NCBI GenBank assembly: GCA_038093515.1
Contig: JBBPSI010000164.1
Coordinates: 1-55,800, forward strand
Direction of reading: 5' to 3'
DNA: 55,800 nt
DNA from: Butyriboletus loyo
Lineage: Eukaryota; Basidiomycota; Agaricomycetes; Boletales; Boletaceae
The notes beneath the pieces are model-generated. The model did no database searches and was not told the DNA's origin. It saw only the letters and a program-made list of their open reading frames with translations. Positions 24,811-34,955 of the stretch are shown in pieces. A program made the position numbers and the translations under genes. The stretch's first letter is position 1. Each line of letters starts with the position of its first letter.

Positions 24811-25848
24811 AGCCCCTCCTTCTCTTCCACTTCATATGATGATCAGACACTGTGCACCCTCTTTGTGCAGTGGCTTAACAAGGAAAAGGAGGACAATGTC
24901 TCAAAAAAGGTTGCAGACCCTGGAGAGTGGGATGGTGACCGTGAAAAGTTCCATCACTGGTAGACTTCCTTGAAAGTCTGGGTGTCAGTTAACACCTGGA
25001 AAACTGACAAACTCCGGACAGTTGCGGTTCTAAGCCGTATCAAGGGCAAAGGAAATGATTTCACCCAACTGTGCCTGGAAGACTACGTCATTGAGGAAGA
25101 TAAGTGGTCAGACCCCCAGGACATCTCCCTGGGAAAGAAAAATGATGAGGCATGGCTCACTTGGGAGTATCTCCAAAAATCAATCCAATCTCACTTCCAG
25201 ATCGACGTGCTCGCACATCAAGCCTTGAGCAAGCTTACAAATCTCTCACAAGGACAATGACCCATCGACATGTTTTTGGAGTGATTCAAGGTTCTTTACC
25301 AGCAGTTGGAGTGCGAACCTGGCCATGCCATCGAGCTGCTCAAAAGGGCAGTTAGGCATAAAATATACAAACAGGTGTTGCTGTCGGTTAAGGAAGAGGT
25401 CATGGAGGACCTTAACCTCCTAATAAAAGAGTATAGGAAGGCAGGACGAGCCTTCAAACAAATGTATGCTGAGAGAGGAAATGGCAGCAGAGGATCAGGG
25501 CGATATCAATTCAGGCCCTACACCCAGCCAGCCTGTGGCTACCTGCCACCTAAAGGATCTCCTCCCAGCTATATGGCAGTCGGTACTCAACCAGGCAGGG
25601 GCGCCCCCATGGATATAGGTGCCCAAAATACACAGGAAACCAGGACTTGTTTTGGTTGTGGCAACATTGGGCACATCCGGCCCAACTGCCCCCAGAATCC
25701 AAACTGTTGGGATAAACCCACACCCTGTGCTCGCCCTCAAGTCAGGCAGCAATGGGTGCAGATGGATGATGGGATGTATACCCAGCAATGGGTACAAGTC
25801 AACAATGTGGAGCAAGTAACCCCTCCACAAATACCTTATCAAGCAAGG
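24811..25848 (+). pseudogene. Element A gag, degenerate, first part
   Basis: Reads in parallel with element C gag over most of its length: KKVADPGEWDGDREKFHHW, TSLKVWVSVNTWKTDKLRTV, HFQIDVLAHQALSKL, ECEPGHAIELLKRAV, QMYAERG and the zinc knuckle CFGCGNIGHIRPNC. There are at least three in-frame stops (about 24961, 25258 and 25282), one of them TAG where element C has a Trp codon. The frame is cut at 25848 by family 2 copy 1 and resumes at 32946. It is a structural capsid/nucleocapsid gene of a dead Ty3/gypsy element. Confidence 0.85.
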
Positions 25849-26274
25849 TGTTACGGTAGTGGTCTACTTTTTCTCTCCACTACCATTGGGACTACTACAT
25901 TCACCTAGCCTTTTGCTAGTTCCTGTTGAACGGTAACAACCGTTCTTACTTAGTCATCACTTCCCGCGCACGGACGCACTTTCTTTCATACTCCAGAACG
26001 TTCTAGAGTATCTTTTCCTCATTTGTACTTTCGCTCTCGCGACCCGATTAGGGAGCATGGTCTGTGCGCAGACCTCAGTAGTATAAAGCCTCTGTCTTTA
26101 CGCCTTGAACTGTATCTAGTTCTACGCAGCTTTCTGCTAGCAATTAGTTCACTGCCAGACTCTTAGTGTGCGCACTAAGACATAGTCTGAGACTTCCCCA
26201 GAATCGTCTCCAGAGTCTCGAGGCCACTCCAGAGTGCCTCCTCGCTGTTCTAGTTGTTAGCGCCCAGCGTAACA
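25849..26274 (+). repeat. Family 2 copy 1 5' LTR
   Basis: 426 bp, TGTTACGGTAGTGG to CAGCGTAACA. A TATAAAG box lies at about 26082. ATCTAGTTCT at 26114-26123, 32 nt after the TATA start, is the proposed transcript 5' end region. Confidence 0.93.
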
Positions 26275-26276
26275 AA

Positions 26277-26286
26277 AGAACTAGAT
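26277..26286 (+). promoter_or_regulatory. Proposed self-primer binding site, family 2 copy 1
   Basis: AGAACTAGAT starts two bases after the 5' LTR and is the exact reverse complement of ATCTAGTTCT (26114-26123) in the LTR just downstream of the TATA box. In Tf1-type elements the RNA 5' end folds back on such a site to prime minus-strand synthesis. The 403-bp leader that follows (to 26677) is Pro-rich when translated in the gag frame and stays open, but the conserved first Met is at 26678. Confidence 0.65.
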
Positions 26287-26677
26287 CTTCACCTCGCTTC
26301 TGCTCTTCAGCAGTAAAGCCGCCCTCCCCTCGCCCACCATTTCCATCCAACGTCCCAGACGCGTCGGTCGTTCTTTCCGCGTTCCCTCCCCCGAACCGGA
26401 ACCCATCGTCGTCGACAACCCATCGCCGCCACACTCTCCCGCCCCGCCAGACCCTCAACCCCAGTTTTCCCCTTTGCCCCAGTCGGACCCCGAACCCTCT
26501 TATCAACCCGAGGACCAGGGTCTAGGGCAGGAAGACGAACCGGAACCCAGCGACGACGGTTATCACAGTGATTGGCTCGACAGAACCCCCCACGTCTCTC
26601 CCCACGTTTCCCGCTCTCCCTCTCCACCGTATTATCCACCCGCAGATCCCTCTGACGACGAAGAAGACAACAACGAT

Positions 26678-27673
26678 ATGTCTGACAAAAAGAATATCGT
26701 TCCCAAGGACTTCTCTGGTCTCAATGAAGACGCCTCGCGATGGCTCCTCGCCATGCGCACCTACTTTGCCGCCAACCAGACGGCGTTCCCCGACGATGAG
26801 TCAAAGATCAATGCCCTCCTCATGAAAATGAGCGAAGGAAAAGGCAAGACGTTCTCTGAAGGATGGATGAGCCTCCTTCTGGACGGACACCCCACAGCAC
26901 AACAAAGAGAATTCTCCACCGTCTGCGAAGACTTTCACCGAGTCTTCCACCCCTTCGACGTAGGAGAAAGTGCCCGTATCGATCTGGGGAACCTCACCCA
27001 GAACAAGGCCAACCGCAAGGACGGCTACGACACCTACGTCACAGAGTTCCAACTCCTCGCTGCCAAGTCCGGAATCATCGATGAAAAGGCGCTCATCGAG
27101 TGGTTCATCCGCGGTCTTGACCCCCGCCTCGCCGAGTCCGTCCTCTCTTGCGAGAAACCCCCTACCACGCTTGCCGGATGGGCCGAGAAAACATCCGCCT
27201 TCCATGCGCAGCACAAGCGCATCGACGACCTCCGCGCAGGGAAGCGCTACATCCCCACGTTCTCCTCTTCCTCCAAACCCTCGTCCAACAGAAGGGACCC
27301 CAACGCCATGGACGTTGACGCCGTCCGACTTACTCCCGTACAACGCGCGGAGTACATGAAACAGAACAAATGTTTCATATGCCACCAAGTCGGATGCCGC
27401 TCCACCAACCATCCTCGCCCCCCTCGCAACGGACAGAACTCCCGAGGACCACCCTCTCGCCCCCCTCGCAACCCTCAGCGCACACGCGCCGCCGTCGTCA
27501 CGCAACCCGAATCAAAGCCCTCCCCACTCGTCGACTATCTGTCCGAGTTGAAAGGTCGAGGCACCCAACAGGAAGATGTCTTGAACGTCCTCAAGGCATG
27601 CTTCAATGAAGATGAAGAAAAGCTGCCCATCGCAGCAACCAAAGTGGCCGAAGAATGGCCAAAGGATTTTTAG
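26678..27673 (+). CDS. Family 2 copy 1 gag
   Basis: 331 residues from MSDKKNIVPKDFSGL; this Met is the first one shared with copy 2, although the frame is open further upstream. The capsid-like part includes DASRWLLAMRTYFAANQ, FHRVFHPFDVGESARIDL and WFIRGLDPRLAESVLSCEKP. The only cysteine motif is CFICHQVGCRSTNH near residue 225, spaced CX2CX4CX4H instead of the normal retroviral CX2CX4HX4C. The C-terminus is charged (EEKLPIAATKVAEEWPKDF). The stop overlaps the pol start by 19 nt, pol being in the -1 frame. Gag would form the virus-like particle. Confidence 0.9.
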   Translation: MSDKKNIVPKDFSGLNEDASRWLLAMRTYFAANQTAFPDDESKINALLMKMSEGKGKTFSEGWMSLLLDGHPTAQQREFSTVCEDFHRVFHPFDVGESARIDLGNLTQNKANRKDGYDTYVTEFQLLAAKSGIIDEKALIEWFIRGLDPRLAESVLSCEKPPTTLAGWAEKTSAFHAQHKRIDDLRAGKRYIPTFSSSSKPSSNRRDPNAMDVDAVRLTPVQRAEYMKQNKCFICHQVGCRSTNHPRPPRNGQNSRGPPSRPPRNPQRTRAAVVTQPESKPSPLVDYLSELKGRGTQQEDVLNVLKACFNEDEEKLPIAATKVAEEWPKDF

Positions 27674-30600
27674 AAGAGAGGGAAGTTTCGACGTCTTCGC
27701 CTCTCCATGTAATCGCCCCCGTAGTTTTGTCAAACCCCAATGCGCAATCAATTCGAGTTCCTGTGTCATTATTCGCGCATGAAGGGGGTCAAATCGTCGA
27801 CACATTCGCCCTGGTGGACAGCGGCGCAAGCGGATGCTTCATAGATCGCGATCTAGTGAAGCGAAAGAGATTGCCGATGGAACGGCTACCCAAGCCACTT
27901 AGTGCCCAGAACGTGGACGGGTCAAACAACCAAGGAGGAGTCATACGACACAAGGTCACCCTCTCCATCAGAGTTGGAGAAACCGAGGAGGAACGGAGCT
28001 TCCTAGTCCTCAACATAGGCCGAGAAAACATGATCCTGGGATTACCGTGGCTACGAGAAGCAAACCCGGTAATAGATTGGGCCACTGGCCATATCGATCT
28101 CCCGGATCAAATCAAGAAGCCCCGACACGACTCCCCTCGGGCAATCGCTCAACGGTACCTGGTACGGTACCTTGACTTGGACCCAGACTCCAAGATCGCC
28201 AAGCTCTGGAAGAAGCGAGTAGACGCTTCAGCAAGGGAAGCTTACCCTATTCGAAAAGCAACCATCGCGACTGAGATCGCCGCTCAAGCCGTCAAGGAGA
28301 AAGCAGTTCTCCCTACCCCGTTCGCCGCCTTTGCGGACGTTTTTGACAAAAAGAACACCGAGGAACTTCCCCCGTCCCGATCCTTCGACCACGCCATTGA
28401 CCTAGACAAAGACTTCGTACCCAAAGTCGCCAAGGTCTACCCTCTGAACCCGAAGGAATCAGAGGCATGTAAGGCGTTCGTCGAAGAACACCTCAAGTCA
28501 GGGAAGATCACTCCCTCCAAGTCCCCTCAGGCAGCCCCCTTCTTCTTTGTCTCTAAGAAGGATGGCTCGTTACGTCCCTGCCAGGACTACCGGTATCTGA
28601 ACTCGCACACCGTCAAAAACGCCTACCCCCTCCCCCTCATTTCCGACCTCGTCGACCGTCTCAAAGGGTCGAAAATCTTCACCAAGATGGATATCCGCTG
28701 GGGATACAACAATGTCCTCATCAAGCCGAACGACCGCTGGAAGGCGGCCTTCATTACTCCCCAAGGGCTGTTCGAGCCCACCGTAATGTTCTTCGGACTT
28801 TGCAACTCCCCAGCCACGTTCCAAGCGCTGATGGACCACATCTTCGGCGATCTCATGGCAGAAGGTTGGCTGATCATTTACATGGACGACCTTCTAATCC
28901 ATTCCGCCACCGCTGCCGAGCATGAAGCGCGAACGATCCGTGTCCTGGAATGACTTCGCGAACACAAGTTGTTCCTCAAACTGGAAAAGTGCTCGTTCGA
29001 CGCCGAGGAAGTCGAGTACCTCGGCATGATGGTCCGAGAAGGGCAGGTCAAGATGGACCCCACCAAGTTGAAAGCCATTCGCGAATGGAACCCTCCCACC
29101 TCGGTGAAGGCTGTCAGGTCCTTCATCGGGTTTTGCAACTTTTATCGGAGATTTATACAAGATTTCTCCCACATTGCGAAACCACTACACGACCTGACCA
29201 AGAAGAACTCCCCCTGGGCCTGGACCCCGGCTTGTGAACAAGCGTTCCAAGCAATCAAGCAGTCGTTCTTACGACAACCCGTTCTCTCTATGCCCGACGT
29301 CACGAAGCCGTTTGCTGTCATGACGGATGCTTCCCTCACTGCTACTGGAGCAGTGCTCATGCAGAAGGATGTCAATGGTGACTTACATCCTTGCGCCTAC
29401 TTATCAAAGACGCTCTCGCCCGCGGAGCGCAATTACGATATCTATGATCGCGAGTTGCTCGCGGTCATTCATGCATTGGAGGAGTGGCGCCACTACCTGC
29501 GAGGTACTGGTCATCAAGTAGAGATTCTCACCGATCACAAGAATCTCACATATTTCCGCCAACCGAACAAGTTGTCTCGCCGGCAAGCACGCTGGCTCAT
29601 GTTCCTGCAGGATTTCGACCTGCATTTCCATCACATTCCGGGTACGCAGATGGGCCCCGCCGATGCCCTGTCCCGACGAGACGATGTTGACACCTCTGCC
29701 GACAACCAAGAGGTCACCCTCCTCCCTGAAAACCTGTTCGCCAGGAAAATTGATGTCGCGCTCGCAGAAAAGATCGCCGCCTCCACCCCCAGCGATCCTA
29801 TGATCAAGCGATGCATGCAGGCTCTTTACGAAGACTCCCCGCTCTTTCCCAAAATGAATGCTGGGGACTGGGACTTCGACGGTAAGGAGTTATACTTCCG
29901 CAAGAAACGATACATCCCCGAGGACGCGCGAGTCGACCTCATCCGATCCTTACACGAAAGCCCCGCTGGTGGTCACGGTGGCATATTCCGCACCCAGAAC
30001 CTGGTGCAACGGGATTATTGGTGGCCAGGCATGGCTAATTTGGTTCGCCGCTTCGTCTCTGGCTGCGCCGTATGTCAAGCGCATAAAGTTAATACCCATC
30101 CCACCGTGCCCCCTCTCACCCCTTTGGCCAGCGTGGCCTCTCGTCCCTTCGAACAAGTGTCGGTTGACCTCATCACCGGTCTTCCCCCTTCCCTGGGTTA
30201 TGATTCTGTCATGGTCGTGGTAGACCATGGGCTTACGAAGGGGGTAATTTATTCCCCTTGCAACAAAGACATCGACGCGGCAGGAGTTGCCAAATTGTTT
30301 TTCAAAACAGTGTTCCTCCGCTTTGGCCTACACTCCCGCTGCATCTCGGACCGAGGCCCTCAGTTCGCATCCGCCTTCGCTAGGGAACTCGCGAGACTCC
30401 TCGACTACGATCTCGCCCTCTCCTCCGCCTACCACCCCCAGACTGATGGTGAAACCGAACGGGTCAACCAGGAATTAGAGACTTACCTACGGATCTTCTG
30501 TGATGGCCACCCGGAACGATGGGCCGAACTCCTCCCCATGGCCGAGTTCTCTCATAATTCCATGACTCACTCGTCAACCAACGTGACGCCCTTCTCTCTG

Positions 30601-31215
30601 ATGGTCGGGTATGAGCCGAGGTCTTATCCTCCAATCGGAAAGACGTTCCTCCCCGCCCTCGAGTCTAGACTTTCGGAACTCACGGGAGCCCGAACGGAGG
30701 CATTAGAAGCTCATGAGAAAGCACGGCAATTGATGAAGGAACGGATCTCGTCCAAGTTCCGTCCGTGGAAAACAGGAGATAAGGTTTGGCTCGAAGGGCG
30801 CAACCTTCGACTCAGGTACCCGTCCAAGAAGCTCGCCCCAAGACGGGAAGGACCGTTCGAGATTGCACAGGTTGTCTCCCCTGTGGCGTACAGACTCCGA
30901 TTACCACCGACCTGGAAGATTCACGACGTCTTCCATGCGTCGCTTCTCACCCCTTATCGCGAGACTGTGGAGCACGGCCCCAATTTCACAAACCCTCCGC
31001 CGGAAGAAATAGACGGAGATGAAGAGTACGAGATCGATCGGATCTTATCGCACCGCGGCTCCAAGGGACGCCGCCAGTTCCTGGTGTCCTGGAAAGGGTA
31101 CTCCGCAGCAGAGAACACCTGGGAACCGAATGGGAACCTGGTCCATGCGCAGGCCTTGCTCAAGGCTTATAAGCTGCGCCACCCCAAGGATTTTCCCTCC
31201 CCATCTTCGCAGTAA
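27655..31215 (+). pseudogene. Family 2 copy 1 pol (one nonsense codon)
   Basis: 1186 codons with a single in-frame TGA at 28951-28953 (codon 433), where copy 2 has an Arg codon. Domains in order: aspartic protease with DSGA at 55-58; reverse transcriptase with YMDD at 409-412; RNase H (TDASLTATGAVL, DRELLAVIHALEEWRHYL); integrase with an HHCC zinc domain (HESPAGGHGG ... CAVCQAHK) and DDE core (SVDLITGL, SDRGPQFASAFARE, HPQTDGETERVNQELE); a GPF/Y-type segment; and a C-terminal chromodomain at about 1124-1175 (EYEIDRIL ... FLVSWKGYSAAENTWEP). The chromodomain marks it as a chromovirus and suggests integration guided by histone marks. The nonsense change fits CGA to TGA. Confidence 0.93.
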
Positions 31216-31223
31216 CAACCAAG

Positions 31224-32462
31224 ATGGCTATTCCCCCTGCAGAAAACAACGCTCCGCTTCCAGCTCAACCACCAGTCCGCTCCTCTCGTCTCCCAGTTTC
31301 CTCTCGCCGCGTCCTTTACGCCGCCGTTCTTGAAAACCCCGTCGCTACGTATGCTCTTGAGCAACGTATGGATTTCACTGGGGACTACGTCCTCCGCACC
31401 CTCGCCAGTCTTTACCGTTCCTACGCCCTCGCCCGCACCGTCCACACCCGCCTATGCCCCGACAACCAGCCGCCCGTATACGCCACCGCCCTAGAGACCT
31501 CCTTGATGGAGGCCAGGGGGTATACCCTGGACATCCTTCATGCTGAAGGGTTCGGGTACGTTGTGGACCAGCTCCTCCCGGGCATTCTCGCGCCCGTCCT
31601 CCGCCCCATCCTCGTCGCTCTCGCTCCTAGGGAGCGAGAGTTTTACTTTCAGTCCAACGACCGCATCGGGTTCCTGCGCCCCACCGCTCGCGGCCCCAAT
31701 CCTCCTCCTCGTCCTGCCGCGGAAGGATCTCCTCCGCCACTACCTGTTCCAGCGCCACCCGCTAGAGATTCACCTGCGACCACTCTGGTAGCAGATTCGT
31801 CCAGAGAAACCACTGGAGAATCCCTCGAGTCCTTTCGGACCGACGTCGACGAGCCCCAGGTCGCTCGTCGACACTCCCCTCTACCGCCTCGAACTGTGCG
31901 TCGCCAACCTCGCCAGACGCTTCTCCAGGCTGGATCTGTCCCGGGATCGGTCACCCTCACCGCCGCAGGAAGAAGGATCGCCAACAGGGCCTTTCGCTCC
32001 GTCACCCCCCAACCGTCCACTCGACGTGGCACCCCCGCCATCCAGCTCATTCCCCGTGTCACCTCCCCCGCCGCCGCAGCTGGTGGCTCTAACGACTCTT
32101 CGTACGGACCCCCGCCTCCCTATCTCCCCGGCCGGGGTACTCGTGATTCCCCTATCGTCGTCGACGATAGATCTCCTGACCCCAGCCCAGGCGTTGCTCG
32201 ACCTCGCCTCGTCCGCCCGCAGCTCTGCTTCGAGTGCGGGACCGTCGGCCACTTCCGTAGGGAGTGCCCCAACTACACGTGCCCCTTCTGTCACCGGATC
32301 GCCCCTGGTCATATACAGGAATTTTGTCCAGAACGTGTATGCGGCCTCTGCGGTGCCGTTGGCCATATCGTCGCCAACTGCACGTTTCGGGACGACGTCT
32401 GGGCAGATCTCAATGCCGATGACGCTTACGACTACGACGTCAACGAGGGGGAGTCTCAGTGA
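31224..32462 (+). CDS. Family 2 copy 1 ORF3: zinc-knuckle protein downstream of pol
   Basis: 412 residues, starting 8 nt after the pol stop and in a different frame. The N-terminal 170 residues look folded and helical (VLYAAVLENPVATYALEQRM, LRTLASLYRSYALARTVHTR, VVDQLLPGILAPVLRPILVA). The middle is Pro/Ser/Arg-rich. The C-terminus carries three zinc knuckles: 335-348 CX2CX4HX4C, 353-368 CX2CX6HX4C and 373-386 CX2CX4HX4C. It then ends in an acidic Asp/Tyr-rich tail. The position is where env sits in errantiviruses, but there is no signal peptide or membrane segment. I do not recognise the family. It may be an accessory nucleocapsid or RNA chaperone, since gag itself has only an unusual Cys motif. 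Translation would need reinitiation or a subgenomic RNA. Confidence 0.85.
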   Translation: MAIPPAENNAPLPAQPPVRSSRLPVSSRRVLYAAVLENPVATYALEQRMDFTGDYVLRTLASLYRSYALARTVHTRLCPDNQPPVYATALETSLMEARGYTLDILHAEGFGYVVDQLLPGILAPVLRPILVALAPREREFYFQSNDRIGFLRPTARGPNPPPRPAAEGSPPPLPVPAPPARDSPATTLVADSSRETTGESLESFRTDVDEPQVARRHSPLPPRTVRRQPRQTLLQAGSVPGSVTLTAAGRRIANRAFRSVTPQPSTRRGTPAIQLIPRVTSPAAAAGGSNDSSYGPPPPYLPGRGTRDSPIVVDDRSPDPSPGVARPRLVRPQLCFECGTVGHFRRECPNYTCPFCHRIAPGHIQEFCPERVCGLCGAVGHIVANCTFRDDVWADLNADDAYDYDVNEGESQ

Positions 32463-32513
32463 AGGGAGCATTCAAGTTGTGGAGTCGGAGTCTCCACCAT
32501 GGGAAGGGGGTAA

Positions 32514-32940
32514 TGTTACGGTAGTGGTCTACTTTTTCTCTCCACTACCATTGGGACTACTACATTCACCTAGCCTTTTGCTAGTTCCTGTTGAACGGTA
32601 ACAACCGTTCTTACTTAGTCATCACTTCCCGCGCACGGACGCACTTTCTTTCATACTCCAGAACGTTCTAGAGTATCTTTTCCTCATTTGTACTTTCGCT
32701 CTCGCGACCCGATTAGGGAGCATGGTCTGTGCGCAGACCTCAGTAGTATAAAGCCTCTGTCTTTACACCCTGTAACGGTATCTAGTTCTACGCAGCTTCC
32801 TGCTAGCAATTAGTTCATTGCCAGACTCTTAGTGTGCGCACTAAGACATAGTCTGAGACTTCCCCAGAATCGTCTCCAGAGTCTCGAGGCCACTCCAGAG
32901 TGCCTCCTCGCTGTTCTGATTGTTAGCGCCCAGCGTAACA
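32514..32940 (+). repeat. Family 2 copy 1 3' LTR
   Basis: 427 bp, starting TGTTACGGTAGTGG directly after the polypurine tract GGGAAGGGGGTAA (about 32501-32513) and ending CAGCGTAACA, followed by the CAAGG target duplication. Confidence 0.95.
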
Positions 32941-32945
32941 CAAGG

Positions 32946-33385
32946 CTGTTACCAGCACCACCAGTGGTTGGTACACTGCCACAAGGAAACACCTTCCAGC
33001 ATGCTGCATACATGGGAGAAGACGCACAAGCCTATTAGGCAGACCTGTTCATGTGTGAAGCAAAGGAAAAGGCCACATGGTCTTTAAAATAAAGAAGTCG
33101 CTTAGTGCAGGGGTGTCTAAGGGACTGGACAATTCTTTTCATAATTCTTTTTCATTACTATCCATGTCTTTGGACTATTACATAGACAAAAATGAACATT
33201 TAGATAAGGAACCTGAGCTGTTGATTAGTTCAGTGTTTATGAATTCGTCTTCAGATGTAATTGTAGACATTCCTGGATTGATTGATTGTGAGGAGGATGA
33301 CAATTCTCTTTTATCTTTTATGTCTTCAAATATATCTATTGAAGAACCCGAAAGAGAGTCTCCTTTGAGCTTGGCTCTGGGAAAG
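32946..33385 (+). pseudogene. Element A gag tail and pol start
   Basis: Continues element A after the nested family 2 copy: LLPAPPVVGTLPQGN ... AAYMGEDAQAY, then a TAG for Trp, then KEKATWSLK and the gag stop at 33090-33092. The heptamer TTTAAAA sits at 33083-33089. In the -1 frame pol begins VFKIKKSLSAGV and runs to 33385, where a solo LTR interrupts it. Confidence 0.85.
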
Positions 33386-33891
33386 TGTTACGAGACAACA
33401 GAGTTATCAAGTCACACGGGGTTCCGCAACTGTTGCAGTGCTACACAAGTACTGGCGAGGTGTAATGAGGATAGCTCAAGCCTTAATCTCTCAACTGTTG
33501 CCAGCGAATAAGACAAGTGGTTAAAGCTAGGGAATCCTAGCCGCAACCACGAGCCCTTTTATATTACAGGGGAATGCGCACAGACCATGCAGTGCGTGAG
33601 ACTAGTTACTATACATGTACATATGAAGAAGTCACGAGTCGACGATGATGAGAAATAGAAGTCGACGGTGATCAAAAAGAAGAGAAGCAAACGGAGATTA
33701 AATACATGAGGCATGACGTCATAGAGTCTGGGCCAGTCTGGACCATGACATCATATGCTTAGTCAGCCTGTGATCACATGTATAATCCCACGATCACGTG
33801 CACAAAGTCACGTGACCTTTGAAAGAGAAATATGATGAAGTCCAAACGCAAAAGATAGTTATAAGAGATACGATTATAACAGAAAGAGCAT
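33386..33891 (-). repeat. Solo LTR (family 1), inverted, in element A pol
   Basis: 506 bp; read on the minus strand it starts TGTTATAATCGTATC at 33891 and ends TCTCGTAACA at 33386. It is flanked by GAAAG on both sides (33381-33385 and 33892-33896), a perfect target duplication. Confidence 0.95.
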
Positions 33892-33896
33892 GCTTA

Positions 33897-34472
33897 ATTC
33901 TCTTTTGAGACAAATGAACATGCAATCTTTGCTTTCTTCCTCTTCTAATTATAAACCCCTGATAAAATCTTCTTTAATGTTTGGTAAAGATTACTCTCTG
34001 ATGGTGAAAATCACCAACCAGTTGAATGCTACTTGGCGAACTCGTTTGCTTAAGGCTTTGCTGGATATGGGAGCAGTCAATACCTTCATTGACAAAAACT
34101 ATTACAATACACACAAAATTGATCTGATTCCTTTATCTAATTCTATGGAAGTTATTAATGCTGATGGCTCTAAAGGAGCAATAGGTTGCATTACACACAA
34201 AGCTTCCTTGTTTATGGAAGTTGATGGATACTATGAATCCATAGAGGCTTATGTTTTCCTCTTGGGTTCCCATCAAATGATTATTGGCTACAACTGGTTC
34301 GCATGCCATAATCCGGATATTGATTGGCATTTCAAAACAATTTCTTTTAATCATTGTTCTCCATATTGCAAAGTTATCGCAGATTCCATTTCTTCATTGA
34401 ACATTACTTCTTGCTGTACTATAGAACCTGGAGTTGCCGAAAAGGTACCCAATATATACCACAATTATTTTT
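33897..34472 (+). pseudogene. Element A protease remnant
   Basis: Pol of element A resumes with LNSLLRQMNMQ and the retropepsin region. The active site reads LLDMGAVNTFIDKNY where elements C and D have LLDTGAV, an ACG-to-ATG type change that would destroy catalysis. The frame follows element C to VPNIYHNYF and then stops matching at about 34472. RT, integrase and 3' LTR are absent. Confidence 0.85.
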
Positions 34473-34483
34473 TTACCTGCTGC

Positions 34484-34933
34484 TCTCCCAATGATAGGAT
34501 GTAGGTGGTCTAATTTTGATTGAAAGAGAATGTGCTGATGAATATCTCTCCTGCTACTCTCCCATTGATAGTTTGTAAGTGGTCTGATGTGGACTTGAAA
34601 TGATATTGGTGTTGATGAGTATCTCTTGTGCTGCTCTCCAATTGATAGAAGATGTGTGGCCAGATGTGGATTTGAAATGAGAATGCTGCTAATGAGCATG
34701 ACTCCTGTTGCTCTTCCATTGACAGGCTGTAAGTGTCTGGATATGAATTTTGGATAAGAGTGGTACTGGTGAGCATTCCTCCTATTTCTCCCCATTGATA
34801 GGCTGTAAGTGGCTGGATGTGAATTGGAATGAGAATGGTGCTGATGACCATTCCTCCTATTTCCCCCCATTGATAGGCTGTAAGTGGCTGGATGTGAATT
34901 GGAATGACAATGGTGCTGAGGTCCATTCCTCCT
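34484..34933. repeat. Tandem repeat, about six units of about 75 bp
   Basis: Anchors ATTGATAGG-type recur at about 34490, 34564, 34641, 34720, 34794 and 34869. Later units are nearly identical, earlier ones more diverged. Because 75 is divisible by three, the minus strand reads a 25-residue repeat (HIQPLTAYQWGEIGG and variants). A Tc1-like element is inserted in the last unit; the unit continues at 37063 with TATTTCCCCCCATTGATAG. Confidence 0.85.
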
Positions 34934-34955
34934 ACAGTGAGTAAATAAACCCTTG

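Larger units (their letters stand above)
25849..32940 (+). mobile_element. Family 2 chromovirus copy 1 (Ty3/gypsy, LTR-gag-pol-ORF3-LTR)
   Basis: 7092 bp with LTRs at both ends and a perfect 5-bp target duplication CAAGG (25844-25848 and 32941-32945), inserted in gag of element A. Order: 5' LTR, primer-binding site, about 400-bp leader, gag, pol (protease-RT-RNase H-integrase-chromodomain), a third ORF, polypurine tract (GGGAAGGGGGTAA) and 3' LTR. One TGA stop in pol makes this copy probably non-autonomous; otherwise it is intact. The two LTRs differ at roughly ten positions. Confidence 0.95.

Noticed and set aside
26801..27505. Antisense ORF of 234 codons over gag copy 1, and similar antisense ORFs over pol and ORF3
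   Set aside because: They mirror the GC-rich codon use of the sense genes and have no protein-like motifs; they are shadows.
31224..32462. ORF3 as an envelope gene
   Set aside because: No signal peptide, transmembrane segment or furin-like site is visible; zinc knuckles point to nucleic-acid binding.
34484..34933. CRISPR-like array
   Set aside because: The regular units are head-to-tail repeats without unique spacers, in a eukaryotic transposon context.
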